A DNA stretch of 64,000 bases from Deefgea chitinilytica (GCF_016881405.1 NZ_WOFE01000003.1:124001-188000); one strand, 5' to 3'. Counted from the stretch's first letter, positions 1 to 9,124 are shown. Program-made: numbers and translations. Notes: generated by a model from the letters alone, not told the origin.

Positions 1-570
1 GCCCAGATTGGTTTTGGCCGTTGCCAATTTAATTTGTGCCTGACGCAATTGAGCCGCAAGCTGCTTGATTTCCGCTTCGCGCATTTTGACGGCGTTGGCT
101 GCTGATTCCAGCTCTTTACGCGGCGTGGCGTCGCCTTCCATCATTGTTTTTTGCCGCGCCAATTCTTTTTGTGCGTCATCGAGCGCAAGCTGCTTAATCA
201 TTTTTTGCGCTTCCAGGCCTTCAATCGACATTTGCGCTTCGTCGAAATCATTTTGCGACACGCTTGGATCGATCTCGGCGAGCAAATCACCTTTTTTGAC
301 ACGATCACCGAGTTTCACCAGCAAACGCTGAATTTGCCCCGAAGCCTGCGCGCCGACATCGACGGTTTTTGCTGCTTCGACTTTACCTGTCGCCAGCACC
401 GAAACCTCCACATCGCCGCGCTTGACCGGGCTGCTAATGACTTGGCTGATTGGATCAACGGTCTCATGTGTAAAGTACGCGTAGCCACCAGCGATTAGCC
501 CCAGCACGATGATCCAGCGTAGCCAAGCAAGTCGGGACCAGAAGCGCAAAATCGGTGACAGCACAGACAT
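1..570 (-). CDS. macA: MacA-type efflux periplasmic adaptor subunit (HlyD family), 5' part only
   Basis: The first 190 codons are present and the gene runs off the left edge. The start ATG (complement of 568-570) has a GGAG box 8 bases upstream. Residues about 18-33 form one membrane anchor (WIIVLGLIAGGYAY). Then come the adaptor barrel/lipoyl half-motifs (VEVSVLATGKVEAAKTVDVG, GQIQRLLVKLGDRVKKGDLL) and an alpha-hairpin rich in Lys, Glu, Ala and Gln from about residue 95. This order is that of MacA, the adaptor that couples the MacB ABC transporter to a TolC-like channel and exports macrolides, lipopeptides or siderophores. The MacB gene would be expected further left, outside the window. The family call is firm; MacA against another RND/ABC adaptor is inferred from the N-terminal anchor and spacing. 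Confidence 0.8.
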   Translation of the reverse strand, partial: MSVLSPILRFWSRLAWLRWIIVLGLIAGGYAYFTHETVDPISQVISSPVKRGDVEVSVLATGKVEAAKTVDVGAQASGQIQRLLVKLGDRVKKGDLLAEIDPSVSQNDFDEAQMSIEGLEAQKMIKQLALDDAQKELARQKTMMEGDATPRKELESAANAVKMREAEIKQLAAQLRQAQIKLATAKTNLG

Positions 571-794
571 TCAGTAGACTCCAAAATAATGAAAACGCGA
601 GCGCAAAAAGGCGCGTGATCGCTTGCTATGACCACGTAATAAAATACCAAAGAACGCGTTACAAAATATGTAAATTAATACCACGCCAAACTAACACCGC
701 TGACGTATATTTGCACCAATAGGTATATCCTTGAGGTCAATTAAAATTAATGCATGCATTGATATACGTCTGTAATTAACTCAACTCTGCATTT

Positions 795-828
795 TTGTCA
801 TCTTAATGTCATTGAGCGCGCCTAGTAT
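795..828 (+). promoter_or_regulatory. Candidate PhoB-dependent promoter (Pho box plus -10)
   Basis: Two 7-base direct repeats, TTGTCAT (795-801) and ATGTCAT (806-812), are separated by exactly 4 bases, which gives the 11-base period of a Pho box. A -10-like TAGTAT (823-828) follows after a 10-base gap, the same spacing as in the E. coli phoA promoter, where the Pho box replaces the -35 element. Transcription would start near 835, about 27 bases ahead of the phytase-like gene at 862. The site and spacing are seen; PhoB control is inferred. The rest of the divergent gap 571-861 is AT-rich and shows nothing else I recognise. Confidence 0.6.
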
Positions 829-861
829 CGCGCGCACGATAAGCCCATTCCATATTGAGAA

Positions 862-2211
862 ATGATTATGTTGAAGTTACTTCCTATCGCCGCTTTATTG
901 GCTAGCGTGGTGCACGCTGCACCTGCATTTGAATTGCAAACGAGTGAGCATCCTGCAATTGCTTCGATTGAGCGTTACGCGGTGCAAACCCCGAGCAAAG
1001 AAAATATCAATTACAACGGCCAATTTATTAGCGTGTTTCCCAAAGGATTCGGATTTGCGCCAGGTTCGGGTTTGGCGCTGAAAAAAATGGATAAAGACGG
1101 CACGTTGTATTTTTGGGCAACGGGCGATCGTGGCCCGAATGCCGATGCGCCTAAAGTGCTTGAAGGCGAAAAAAAACGTGAGGCAAAGATTTTCTTGGCG
1201 CCGGATTACGCACCACGCTTTGCTGAAATTAAAGTGACTCGCAAGCAATCGGCCGATGTGATTTCGAGCAAGCCGTTTTTGATCGACGGTGAATTAGCCA
1301 GCGGCCTGCCACTGCCGAAAGGTACGGTTGGTAGTACGGGTGAAGTCGCGCTGACTGATGGTTTGAAAACGCTCAATGCCAATACTCGTGGTATTGATCC
1401 AGAAGGGATTGTTGCGGATAAAAACGGCAAACTATGGGTGGTGGATGAGTATGGCCCATTTTTGATGCATGTCGATGCGGCCAGTGGCAAAGTGCTCAAG
1501 CAACTCGCGCCGGGCGCTGGTTTGCCCGAGGTGTTAAAGCATCGCCAACCGAATCGCGGTTTTGAAGCCGTTGCCGTAACACCAAACGGCAAAGTGTATG
1601 CCATGCTGCAATCGACGCTGAATATTGATGGCGAAACTAAATCAACAGCGCAATTTATTCGTTTGGTTGAGTTTGATCCAAGCACGGGCGCAACGCGGAT
1701 GTTGGCTTATCCTTTGGATGTCGACGCGTATAAAAAAACCGGTGACGCAAAAATTGGCGACTTGGTGGCGATTGATAACACCCGTTTTGCTTTGATCGAG
1801 CAGGGTAAAGGCAAAGACAAAAAGCTGCGTAATGTCTTGTATGTGATCGATATTGCGGGCGCGGATAATTTGGTCGCCATCGATGGCAAAGAGCCTGAAT
1901 TTGCCAGCAAAGACGCGTTGGCGAACGTGAAGATGATTCGTAAACAGCGCGTGCTGGATTTGCGTGAGCTAGGCTGGACTGCTGAAAAAGCCGAAGGCTT
2001 GGCGCTGTTTGAGAATGGCATCGCGGTGATGAATGACAATGACTTTGGCCTAAAGTCTGAGCTAGCCAGTGGTAAAGATGTGGATGATTTGCTGATTAAA
2101 GATGGGCAATTGCCTGATGGCGACCGTCTTGTCGTTGCGCCAAGCGCTGAAACGACTGATTTGTGGTTGTTGAATTTAAAACAACCACTCAAAAATTATT
2201 TCCCTAAGTAA
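862..2211 (+). CDS. Secreted esterase-like/phytase-like beta-propeller protein
   Basis: The protein has 449 residues, with a Sec signal peptide (MLKLLPIAALLASVVHA, cleavage before APAFE). It belongs to the esterase-like activity of phytase family (PF13449 type). Diagnostic pieces are GIDPEGIV (about residue 175), WVVDEYGPF (about 192), RGFEAVAV (about 233), AEGLALF (about 378) and NDNDFG (about 393), the acidic loops that would hold metal and phosphate in a phytase-like propeller. The natural substrate of this family is not settled; phosphoester cleavage in the periplasm or medium is plausible and fits the upstream Pho box. The ATG at 862 is followed in frame by another at 868, and either could be used. 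A strong hairpin terminator follows the stop. Confidence 0.75.
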   Translation: MIMLKLLPIAALLASVVHAAPAFELQTSEHPAIASIERYAVQTPSKENINYNGQFISVFPKGFGFAPGSGLALKKMDKDGTLYFWATGDRGPNADAPKVLEGEKKREAKIFLAPDYAPRFAEIKVTRKQSADVISSKPFLIDGELASGLPLPKGTVGSTGEVALTDGLKTLNANTRGIDPEGIVADKNGKLWVVDEYGPFLMHVDAASGKVLKQLAPGAGLPEVLKHRQPNRGFEAVAVTPNGKVYAMLQSTLNIDGETKSTAQFIRLVEFDPSTGATRMLAYPLDVDAYKKTGDAKIGDLVAIDNTRFALIEQGKGKDKKLRNVLYVIDIAGADNLVAIDGKEPEFASKDALANVKMIRKQRVLDLRELGWTAEKAEGLALFENGIAVMNDNDFGLKSELASGKDVDDLLIKDGQLPDGDRLVVAPSAETTDLWLLNLKQPLKNYFPK

Positions 2212-2225
2212 TTAAAGCCATAAGA

Positions 2226-2258
2226 AAAAGCCCTTGCTGCGTTAGCAAGGGCTTTTTT
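2226..2258. terminator. Bidirectional intrinsic terminator
   Basis: Stem of 13 bases (2226-2238 with 2244-2256, core AAGCCCTTGCT/AGCAAGGGCTT), 5-base loop, six T on the plus strand and a matching A run on the other side. It lies between the convergent stops of the phytase-like gene (2211) and the metalloprotease gene (2289) and can serve both. Confidence 0.9.
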
Positions 2259-2288
2259 GTACCTGTTTAGGTGATGCTCTCATTCGTT

Positions 2289-5200
2289 TTAATATGGATA
2301 GTTTGGTGTTTGTCCTGCCAAATTGACCCATTGCCCTGTACTGGGTTGATTATGTTTACCGCTGGCTATTGCATAAAACTCTTCTGCAGCAATCGGTAGC
2401 CCTAGGCTAGCGACTGAATCGCGCGCGGTTTGCGAGACACTCATGCCGTACATAGCAAATATCGCTCGTAAGTCTTTGCCAATGATTTTTGAGCTGAGCA
2501 CAAATAACAAATCAGGATTGCTGATGGTGTTATTGCTAAAGCTGCCCATCGCGTATTTATTTTTGTTATTGGCATCCCAGGCACGAGCGACGAGGCGATC
2601 GCCTTTGGTGAGCAGCGTAAAGTAGTCGAGCGTGGCCTCCATACTAGGAATGCTTTCCATTGCGCGGTATTTGCTGAACAAGAATGCGAGTTGGAAATGC
2701 ACCGCGCGCATTGGGTCTTGTCCCTTATTCATATCCCAAAGATTGGCTTGCATATCCAGCAGTTTGGCGTCTCCTGTGAGTCCGCTATTGCGGTTGGCGA
2801 CGATGCGCTGATACAAACCGGGGTAATCCGTATTGTGGCCCGTATCGATGCCCAGCGTTTTAAATTGGCGCATCATTTGAATGCTGGCGAGAATATTATT
2901 GTCACATTCAACCACGCAGCCTTTGCCATTAAAGGTAATGTGCATCACCCGCTGTACTGTATTGTGGCCTAGTTCATGGGCATGCCCCCAACCGGTGCCG
3001 CCAATCCCGGAAAAGCCATCAGATGGATTGCCAGAACAAAGATAACCACAGGCCGCGATCCAACCGATAAAGTGTTGCACGCTAGGTGCACGATGAATCG
3101 GTCCAGTGCAGTCCCAGCTAAATTGGCTACATAAGGTTGAAACATTATTGCTCATCGGCATATTGTTGTAGCCGTTGGCAATGTGGTTGGAGTCGAACAA
3201 GCTGCCTTTGATTTGATCGACAATGACGACTTTAGGATCAGCATTGCCGATAGCTTGCTTGGCGTAGCCTATCGTTTGCTGGATTTCACCACCGACAAAT
3301 TTGGATGTTTGCCAGCCAAAATCGCCTCGATTAAGGGCGGCTACCGCCTCGGCAATATCGGCCTCAGTTTGTGGTTTAGTAAAGTCAAAGTGGGCGTATT
3401 TGGCCGCGCCACGGATGCGTAAAGTCACGCTTTGCCCTGCAGTAGCACCACTGTAGCGCAGCATTAATGGCCCGCCAAATGGCGTCACGAATACGCTTTC
3501 TCCGCTGTCTGCTAGCGGAATCGGGAAAGATTGTGGTTCACGCGGGCGTTTGTAGCCTTGGTTTTCGTTATCGGTCAGTGGGTTGCCATAAGCGCGTACA
3601 TAACTGGTTTGTAAATTGAGCTCACTGGTACCACCATCATTAACTACCTCGATATACACAGGTTTGCCTGGAATTGCACCGCGGCCAATCGCCGTGATGC
3701 CAGAACTTTGCGCAATGGTGACTTCGAGCGTTTCGCTTGTGCTGCTTACTGGAATCGCTTGTGCCGCCGCAGGCATGTAGTCACCTTGCCCTGTTTTGCT
3801 AACGTTGGTATCGGCTCGATTGTAGGCTACCCACGAGTCTGAGGCGTAGGTACGCAAAAATTTAGCAGGGTCTTTGCTGCGAAAAATAGTGCCATATTGA
3901 ATACTCGGGCGATATAAATCCGCCCAGTTAATCAACAAGCGATGAAGTTCTGTTGTGGGATTTGTGAAAATATTGATGTTTCGGCTTTGCATCCAAGCCA
4001 TTTCATCTTGCATTTGTGAAATGGCATTGGTCAAGGCTGTTTCATTGCTGATGTTGAGGTTTGGATTATCTTGGCTCAATTCAGTCAGCGCACGCACGAG
4101 GTCGCCCATTTGATCGGCTTTCTTGATGGAGTCCGCGATCGTACGGCTTGCACCGACAGAAACCCCTGCCAACGGTGCAAACCAGTTGCCAGGATAGCCA
4201 CCCAACTCCATGCCAACGCCCTGCAATACTTTGCGACCACCAGCCGATTCGATCCAGCTTGGGTGCATATAGATTATGGCTTTGCCGTTTTCTTGATATT
4301 GGCGAACCAGCGCAGAGAGGGTTGGGCTGTCTTTAACGCCGCCACCAAACACCAGTACATCCGCTTCTCGCCAACAGTTGTTATTGGCATCGGCTAGATC
4401 ACAGCTAATCACTTGCGGCGTTTTGCCAAGCAGCGTGATGAATTTGCTGACTGTGGGGGCGTCATAGCCTGCTGTGGCAAATTTGAGTGTCGCCGGTAGC
4501 GGGCCAGTGGCTTTACCGGTCACCACCCAATTAAATGCACGGGTAAATAAGGGTAGATGTTGTGTTTCCTTGGACTGGTAGGCCATCCAATTGAGCACAT
4601 TCGCGCCATAGGCGAGCGCACGCCCCTGACCAAACTCTGAAATTGCGGCCATTCCGCTGCCATCGTCGGCCACAATGAATGGTATCGCTGACGTTGAGTT
4701 TGAGCGTTGAATTTCGCTACTGCTGCTCGTGCCATGATTCAATGTCAGATTAAGGCTGGCATCACCATAGATATCTGCAATTGCAGTCGATTGGCGTTGT
4801 TGGTAACTGATTGCCCGTTCCGTCGCGAGACCTAGCGCTTGCTTGGCGGGGTCAGAAGCGGGTGCAGGTGTCACTGTTGGAGGGGGCGTCACCGAAGGCG
4901 GTTTAAAGTCCGGATTGTTTGTGGGCGGCGGTGTGATGACAATATGTCCTGGCGAAGTTGCAACTGGGGTAACACTTGCTCCGGCGCTTGGTGTTGGGCT
5001 TGGTGGTTTAGGGGTGCTGCTTGGCTTCATCGTGATAACGGGGCTTGGCGTACTGACTGGCGTGGTTACCGCAGTAGGGGGCGTGCTCGGTTTTAGGTTG
5101 GTTTCTGGGGTGTTTGCAATGTCCGTATTGCTACACGGGCCTTGATTTCGCCAGTTTTTCCAATCTTTCCGTTTTTTCCAAAAGGCTGCACTAAAGATAT

Positions 5201-5828
5201 TGGTGCTCACTCGTTTGGGGTTTTTATTGGCATTTTGCTTGTTCGCTTGATAATTACTGCCGCCCAAACTAACGATTTCACCTGCGGCATAGACGATGTT
5301 AGACGCCCAAGGTGCGGCGCATTTGGGCGCGATTGGTGCATTCAATAAGGGCGCTGTCGTGCTGGCGATCAGCTGCTCTGTGGAGCTTGCTGGGCTATTG
5401 ACCGTTGCCGATGTAAAACGACTGACGCTTTGCAAAGGGGGATTGCTTGCCTGCGCCGATGAGGTGTCGCTGGCTTGTTTGTATCCTTGTAGGTACTCGT
5501 TGTGGTCGCGCGAAATTGGGGCCAAATACGGGCTGGGTGTGCTGCTCACGGCAGCGTGTTCTGTTTCGATTAACTTAAGTTGCTTGGCTGTGCTGGGCGT
5601 CACTGCTGTTGCGGCACCTAGATCCCGCCATAGCGCAGGTGCTTGGCTTGGTTGCCATATTGAATTAGAAATTTGGTCTGTTCGTGCTTGGTAATCACGT
5701 CCTTCAAATGTCACCACATCGTTCGTTTGATAGGCCGTGTTGATTTGCCAGACGGGGGCGGCGAAGGTGATTGAAGAATAGAGTAGTAGACCAATTGAGT
5801 TAATTAACAGCAGTTTAAGTTTTGGCAT
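2289..5828 (-). CDS. Secreted chitin-binding M60/ImpA-family metalloprotease
   Basis: A modular exported protein of 1179 residues. A signal peptide (to about residue 23, ending TFAA) is followed by two carbohydrate-binding modules of the CBM5/12 type: residues 24-72, with WQINTAYQTNDVV and Trp at both ends, and about 165-230, with WASNIVYAAGEIV. A Pro/Thr/Ser-rich linker spans about 235-325. The catalytic half carries the zinc motif HELGH at residues 951-955 (GHAHELGHN) with a downstream acidic region, as in peptidase family M60 and in ImpA of Pseudomonas aeruginosa, which cleaves next to O-glycans on mucin-like proteins. The N-terminal ImpA-like domain (about 330-560) precedes it. Likely role: extracellular O-glycoprotease targeted to chitin or glycoprotein surfaces. 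Metal and glycan specificity are inferred from family. Confidence 0.85.
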   Translation of the reverse strand: MPKLKLLLINSIGLLLYSSITFAAPVWQINTAYQTNDVVTFEGRDYQARTDQISNSIWQPSQAPALWRDLGAATAVTPSTAKQLKLIETEHAAVSSTPSPYLAPISRDHNEYLQGYKQASDTSSAQASNPPLQSVSRFTSATVNSPASSTEQLIASTTAPLLNAPIAPKCAAPWASNIVYAAGEIVSLGGSNYQANKQNANKNPKRVSTNIFSAAFWKKRKDWKNWRNQGPCSNTDIANTPETNLKPSTPPTAVTTPVSTPSPVITMKPSSTPKPPSPTPSAGASVTPVATSPGHIVITPPPTNNPDFKPPSVTPPPTVTPAPASDPAKQALGLATERAISYQQRQSTAIADIYGDASLNLTLNHGTSSSSEIQRSNSTSAIPFIVADDGSGMAAISEFGQGRALAYGANVLNWMAYQSKETQHLPLFTRAFNWVVTGKATGPLPATLKFATAGYDAPTVSKFITLLGKTPQVISCDLADANNNCWREADVLVFGGGVKDSPTLSALVRQYQENGKAIIYMHPSWIESAGGRKVLQGVGMELGGYPGNWFAPLAGVSVGASRTIADSIKKADQMGDLVRALTELSQDNPNLNISNETALTNAISQMQDEMAWMQSRNINIFTNPTTELHRLLINWADLYRPSIQYGTIFRSKDPAKFLRTYASDSWVAYNRADTNVSKTGQGDYMPAAAQAIPVSSTSETLEVTIAQSSGITAIGRGAIPGKPVYIEVVNDGGTSELNLQTSYVRAYGNPLTDNENQGYKRPREPQSFPIPLADSGESVFVTPFGGPLMLRYSGATAGQSVTLRIRGAAKYAHFDFTKPQTEADIAEAVAALNRGDFGWQTSKFVGGEIQQTIGYAKQAIGNADPKVVIVDQIKGSLFDSNHIANGYNNMPMSNNVSTLCSQFSWDCTGPIHRAPSVQHFIGWIAACGYLCSGNPSDGFSGIGGTGWGHAHELGHNTVQRVMHITFNGKGCVVECDNNILASIQMMRQFKTLGIDTGHNTDYPGLYQRIVANRNSGLTGDAKLLDMQANLWDMNKGQDPMRAVHFQLAFLFSKYRAMESIPSMEATLDYFTLLTKGDRLVARAWDANNKNKYAMGSFSNNTISNPDLLFVLSSKIIGKDLRAIFAMYGMSVSQTARDSVASLGLPIAAEEFYAIASGKHNQPSTGQWVNLAGQTPNYPY

Positions 5829-6072
5829 GGTTTGGGAAGGGGCTCAATAGATGTTTCGATCAATACAAGGTGGCTGAATATTGAAACATCATATCACAAT
5901 ATTAGATTTTTCTAATTAACAATAGGCTTATAAATCATTGGTTTACGCGGTGTTTTCAATTTTATTACTTACTTGAAATTAAAGCAGAATCACTACATCA
6001 CTGCTGATACTGAGTTCCCATAGGCAGCAATCGCCGCTAGACTGCTTGTGTACAACAACTCAAGCCATTCCC

Positions 6073-8253
6073 ATGTTGCGCCGCCATCTTGCTGCAGGAC
6101 TTTCTTTTGTGTGTATTGCCCTACTGCTAATGTATTCATTAGGTTTTGTGGCAATACCTGCACTAAAGATGTTAGATGCTTTGACTTACGACGCGCGGAT
6201 GCGGCGGATTGCCCCGCAGCAGGCCGATGCTCGTGTGGTGATTGTGGATATTGATGAGGCAAGTTTGGCCACGGTGGGGCGCTGGCCGTGGCCGCGAAAT
6301 CAGCTTGCGCATTTAGTCGATACGCTGTTCGATCATTATCAAATCCGCGCCTTGGGGTTTGATATGGTGTTTGCCGAAGCCGATCACAGTAGTGGTTTGG
6401 CGGCGCTGAAAGATTTGGCGCAGGGCGAGTTAAAAGACAATCCGGCCTTTTTACAGTCACTGCAAAAACTACAAACGCATCTGGATTACGATGCGCAATT
6501 TGCCCAATCACTACAACAGCGGCGGATTGTGACTGGATTTTATTTTGCTCGCGATGGCATTAGCAGTGGCGCATTGCCGTCGCCATTACCGATGACCGAT
6601 TGGGGCGGGCTAGCCCATCGGCTGCATCGTGGCACGACGTTTGGTGGGAACTTGCCGCAGTTGATGGCTCAAGCGGGTGGGCATTTTTTACCGGCAACTG
6701 ATGGCGATGGCGTTACGCGTCGTATTCCGCTGGCGGTGAATATTCAAGGCGCGGTCTATCCTGCGCTGGGCTTGGCACTAGCGCAAGTGGCGCAAGACTT
6801 ACCGCCGCCGACTCCTGTTGTTTATGACGATGGTGCTTCGGGCGTGATTGAAGGAATCCGCTTGGGCGAACAGGTGTTGCCGGTTGACGAGGCCGCACGC
6901 GCTTTGGTGCCGTATCGCGGCAAGGCGTTCACGCATCACTACTTATCGGCGGCGGATGTTCTGCAGCAAAAGATTCCATTAGAAAAACTACAGGGCAAAA
7001 TTGTGTTGCTGGGCACGAGCGCGCCAGGGCTGAATGATTTGCGCGCGACGCCGATGGGCGAGTCATTCCCCGGCGTGGAAGTGCACGCCAATTTGGTGTC
7101 GGGCTTGCTCGATGGACAATTATTGCATCGGCCCGATTATTTGCGCGCCGCTGAATTGCTGCAGTTATTGGTCTTGTCGGCGCTGCTGTTATTGCTGTTA
7201 CGGCGTAACTCGCCGCTACGGGCAACGCTAGCGACGATCATTTTGTTGGCGCTGGTGGTGGCGATCAATGTTTATCTTTGGCGGCAGCATAGCTTGGATA
7301 TGCCGCTCAGTAGCAGTATTGCTTTGATTGCCGCGCTGTATTTTATTCATATGATTTGCGCTTATTTTCAAGAAACCCGTCACAAGCAACAGCTCACGCA
7401 ACTATTTGGCCAATACGTGGTACCGGAGCTGGTCGATAAAATGAGCGCGTCACCGGCCAATTACAACACGCAGGGGCAGAGCCGCGAGTTGAGCGTGTTG
7501 TTTACCGATGTGCGTGGCTTTACGCAGATTTCCGAAGGGATGGATGCCGAGTCACTCGCGAAATACATGAATCAATTTTTGACTGGCATTTCAACCGTGA
7601 TTCGCGAAGGCGGCAACGCGCCAGCGTATCAGGCGGGAACAATTGATAAATACATCGGCGACTGCGTGATGGCCTTTTGGGGAGCGCCGGTCGCCGATCC
7701 GCAGCACGCGCGGCATGCGGTGGCGGCGGCGTTAGAAATTCAAGCAATGCTGTTGACTCTGAATCCACAACTCGAGCAGCAAGGTTGGCCGCCGATTGCG
7801 GTGGGAATTGGCATCCACAGCGGCGTGGCGAGCGTTGGCGATATGGGTTCCAAGTATCGGATGAGTTATACCGCGATGGGCGATACGGTGAATTTGGCAT
7901 CGCGGATTGAGAGTTTGACCAAACTGTATGGTGTGGCGATTTTAGTTAGCGAAGCTACCAAAAATGCCGCGCCTGAATTTGCTTACCTCGAAATCGACCG
8001 CGTTCGCGTACTGGGCAAGCAACAGGCGGTGACTTTATTCGCACCAGTTTTGGATACCGAGCGAGAAAAAATCACTACTATGCAGCAGTTTTTGGCGATG
8101 TATCGCTCGCAAGACTTTGATTCAGCTGTTCTGCAGTTAGATACTATCGATAACATCGTTTTGCGAAATTTGTATGCCAAGCGGATCGAGCAATGTCGCC
8201 TCAATCCGCCGCCCGCCGATTGGGATGGTGTTTATGAATTGGATCGTAAATAA
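6073..8253 (+). CDS. CHASE2-domain class III adenylate/guanylate cyclase
   Basis: An inner-membrane sensor cyclase of about 726 residues. A first membrane segment (about 8-28) leads into a periplasmic CHASE2 domain (about 30-345; VVIVDIDEASLATVGRWPWP, GFDMVFAE, IVLLGTSAPGLNDLRATP). Three consecutive membrane helices follow (about 360-380, 383-400, 411-430) and then a cytoplasmic class III cyclase domain (about 465-640) with both metal-binding Asp segments (VLFTDVRGFT; DKYIGDCVMAFWG) and the transition-state stretch GDTVNLASRIE. It should make cAMP (or cGMP) in response to a periplasmic signal. I chose ATG 6073; an in-frame TTG at 6046 would add nine polar residues. The next gene encodes a FecR-domain protein 91 bases downstream. 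Confidence 0.88.
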   Translation: MLRRHLAAGLSFVCIALLLMYSLGFVAIPALKMLDALTYDARMRRIAPQQADARVVIVDIDEASLATVGRWPWPRNQLAHLVDTLFDHYQIRALGFDMVFAEADHSSGLAALKDLAQGELKDNPAFLQSLQKLQTHLDYDAQFAQSLQQRRIVTGFYFARDGISSGALPSPLPMTDWGGLAHRLHRGTTFGGNLPQLMAQAGGHFLPATDGDGVTRRIPLAVNIQGAVYPALGLALAQVAQDLPPPTPVVYDDGASGVIEGIRLGEQVLPVDEAARALVPYRGKAFTHHYLSAADVLQQKIPLEKLQGKIVLLGTSAPGLNDLRATPMGESFPGVEVHANLVSGLLDGQLLHRPDYLRAAELLQLLVLSALLLLLLRRNSPLRATLATIILLALVVAINVYLWRQHSLDMPLSSSIALIAALYFIHMICAYFQETRHKQQLTQLFGQYVVPELVDKMSASPANYNTQGQSRELSVLFTDVRGFTQISEGMDAESLAKYMNQFLTGISTVIREGGNAPAYQAGTIDKYIGDCVMAFWGAPVADPQHARHAVAAALEIQAMLLTLNPQLEQQGWPPIAVGIGIHSGVASVGDMGSKYRMSYTAMGDTVNLASRIESLTKLYGVAILVSEATKNAAPEFAYLEIDRVRVLGKQQAVTLFAPVLDTEREKITTMQQFLAMYRSQDFDSAVLQLDTIDNIVLRNLYAKRIEQCRLNPPPADWDGVYELDRK

Positions 8254-8293
8254 GTTCGCGGCGTGTTCTATACCGACATGAATCTTTGAATAT

Positions 8294-8327
8294 TCTGTTG
8301 ACGTTTGGTAAACCAAACGTCAACAGA
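8294..8327. promoter_or_regulatory. 34-bp near-perfect palindrome in the FecR gene leader
   Basis: Arms of 15 bases (8294-8308 and 8313-8327, core TGTTGACGTTTGG/CCAAACGTCAACA) flank a 4-base centre TAAA. The palindrome sits 40 bases after the cyclase stop and ends just before the AAAGGAG ribosome-binding site (8332-8338) of the FecR-domain gene. No U-run follows, so it is not an ordinary terminator. It could be an operator for a dimeric regulator or an mRNA hairpin controlling translation or decay. No regulator is identified. Confidence 0.6.
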
Positions 8328-8344
8328 CTCTAAAGGAGTTTCAC

Positions 8345-9031
8345 ATGTCGGCAGCGCCCTATCGTTATCCCGAAATATCACGCCGTGCTGTTTTGCAGCG
8401 CTTTGCCGCCATGCTGGTGCTGGGCGGCTTGTTACCTTGGCGGCAAGCGTTGGCGATGCAGACGGGGATTGTGCGGCTCAAAGGAAAAGTGCATTTGAAC
8501 GGTCAATCCGCGCGGATTGGGCAATTGGTCAAAGACGGCGATCATGTCGAAACCTTTGCCGATGCTGAAGTGGTGTTTATTGTTGGCAAAGATGCTTATT
8601 TACAGCGTGCAGGCAGCAAAATTCGTTTGGAAAGCGGCAGTGGCTCGACGTTTAGCCAAGTATTGCGTGTCATTTCAGGGCGGGTTTTGGGCGTGTTTGC
8701 CAAGGGGGATACACAAATTCAAACCCCAACCGTGACGCTCGGAATTCGCGGTACTGGCGTGTACTTGGAAGCCAGTGCGGATAAAACCTATGTGTGCTTG
8801 TGTTACGGTACGGCAGAATACATTCCGCTGGCCGATCCTAGCCACACCATCACGCAAACGACGCAGCACCACGAAAAACCGCTATGGATTTACGCCGACG
8901 CTAGCCGCCCCTTGATGGCGGCAGCAGAACCGATCAATCACACCGATGCCGAGCTGCAAATGCTCGAAGCTTTGGTCGGCCGCGTACCGCCCTTTATCAG
9001 CAATCCTTCGCCGCTGCGAAATCGATATTAA
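8345..9031 (+). CDS. FecR-domain protein with twin-arginine signal
   Basis: A protein of 228 residues, preceded by a strong AAAGGAG site. The N-terminus carries a twin-arginine export motif (SRRAVLQRF at about 12-20), a hydrophobic stretch (AAMLVLGGLLPW) and a probable cleavage site after QALA. Residues about 45-145 form a FecR domain (GQLVKDGDHVETFADAEVVF, SGRVLGVFA, TPTVTLGIRGTGVYLE). Stand-alone exported FecR domains of this kind are not FecI anti-sigma partners; they commonly sit beside CHASE2 cyclases and are thought to act as periplasmic ligand-binding or structural partners. That partnership is inferred here from adjacency. A CXC pair (VCLCYG) lies just after the domain. Confidence 0.8.
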   Translation: MSAAPYRYPEISRRAVLQRFAAMLVLGGLLPWRQALAMQTGIVRLKGKVHLNGQSARIGQLVKDGDHVETFADAEVVFIVGKDAYLQRAGSKIRLESGSGSTFSQVLRVISGRVLGVFAKGDTQIQTPTVTLGIRGTGVYLEASADKTYVCLCYGTAEYIPLADPSHTITQTTQHHEKPLWIYADASRPLMAAAEPINHTDAELQMLEALVGRVPPFISNPSPLRNRY

Positions 9032-9055
9032 AACTTGCGGCTTGGCTTGGAATAC

Positions 9056-9086
9056 TTGCGATGGGTATGGCGAGGCGGCGTATAAT
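9056..9086 (+). promoter_or_regulatory. Candidate sigma-70 promoter for corA
   Basis: A perfect -10 hexamer TATAAT (9081-9086) lies 38 bases ahead of the corA start. The best -35 is TTGCGA (9056-9061) with a long 19-base spacer, so strength is uncertain. Confidence 0.5.
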
Positions 9087-9124
9087 CGCCCGCGTTTCTT
9101 GCCTCTTTCACTTAGGGCTTTTTA

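Noticed and set aside
8294-8327. Palindrome considered as the terminator of the cyclase gene
   Set aside because: No U-run follows on either strand, and the FecR ribosome site lies immediately after; treated as a regulatory element instead.
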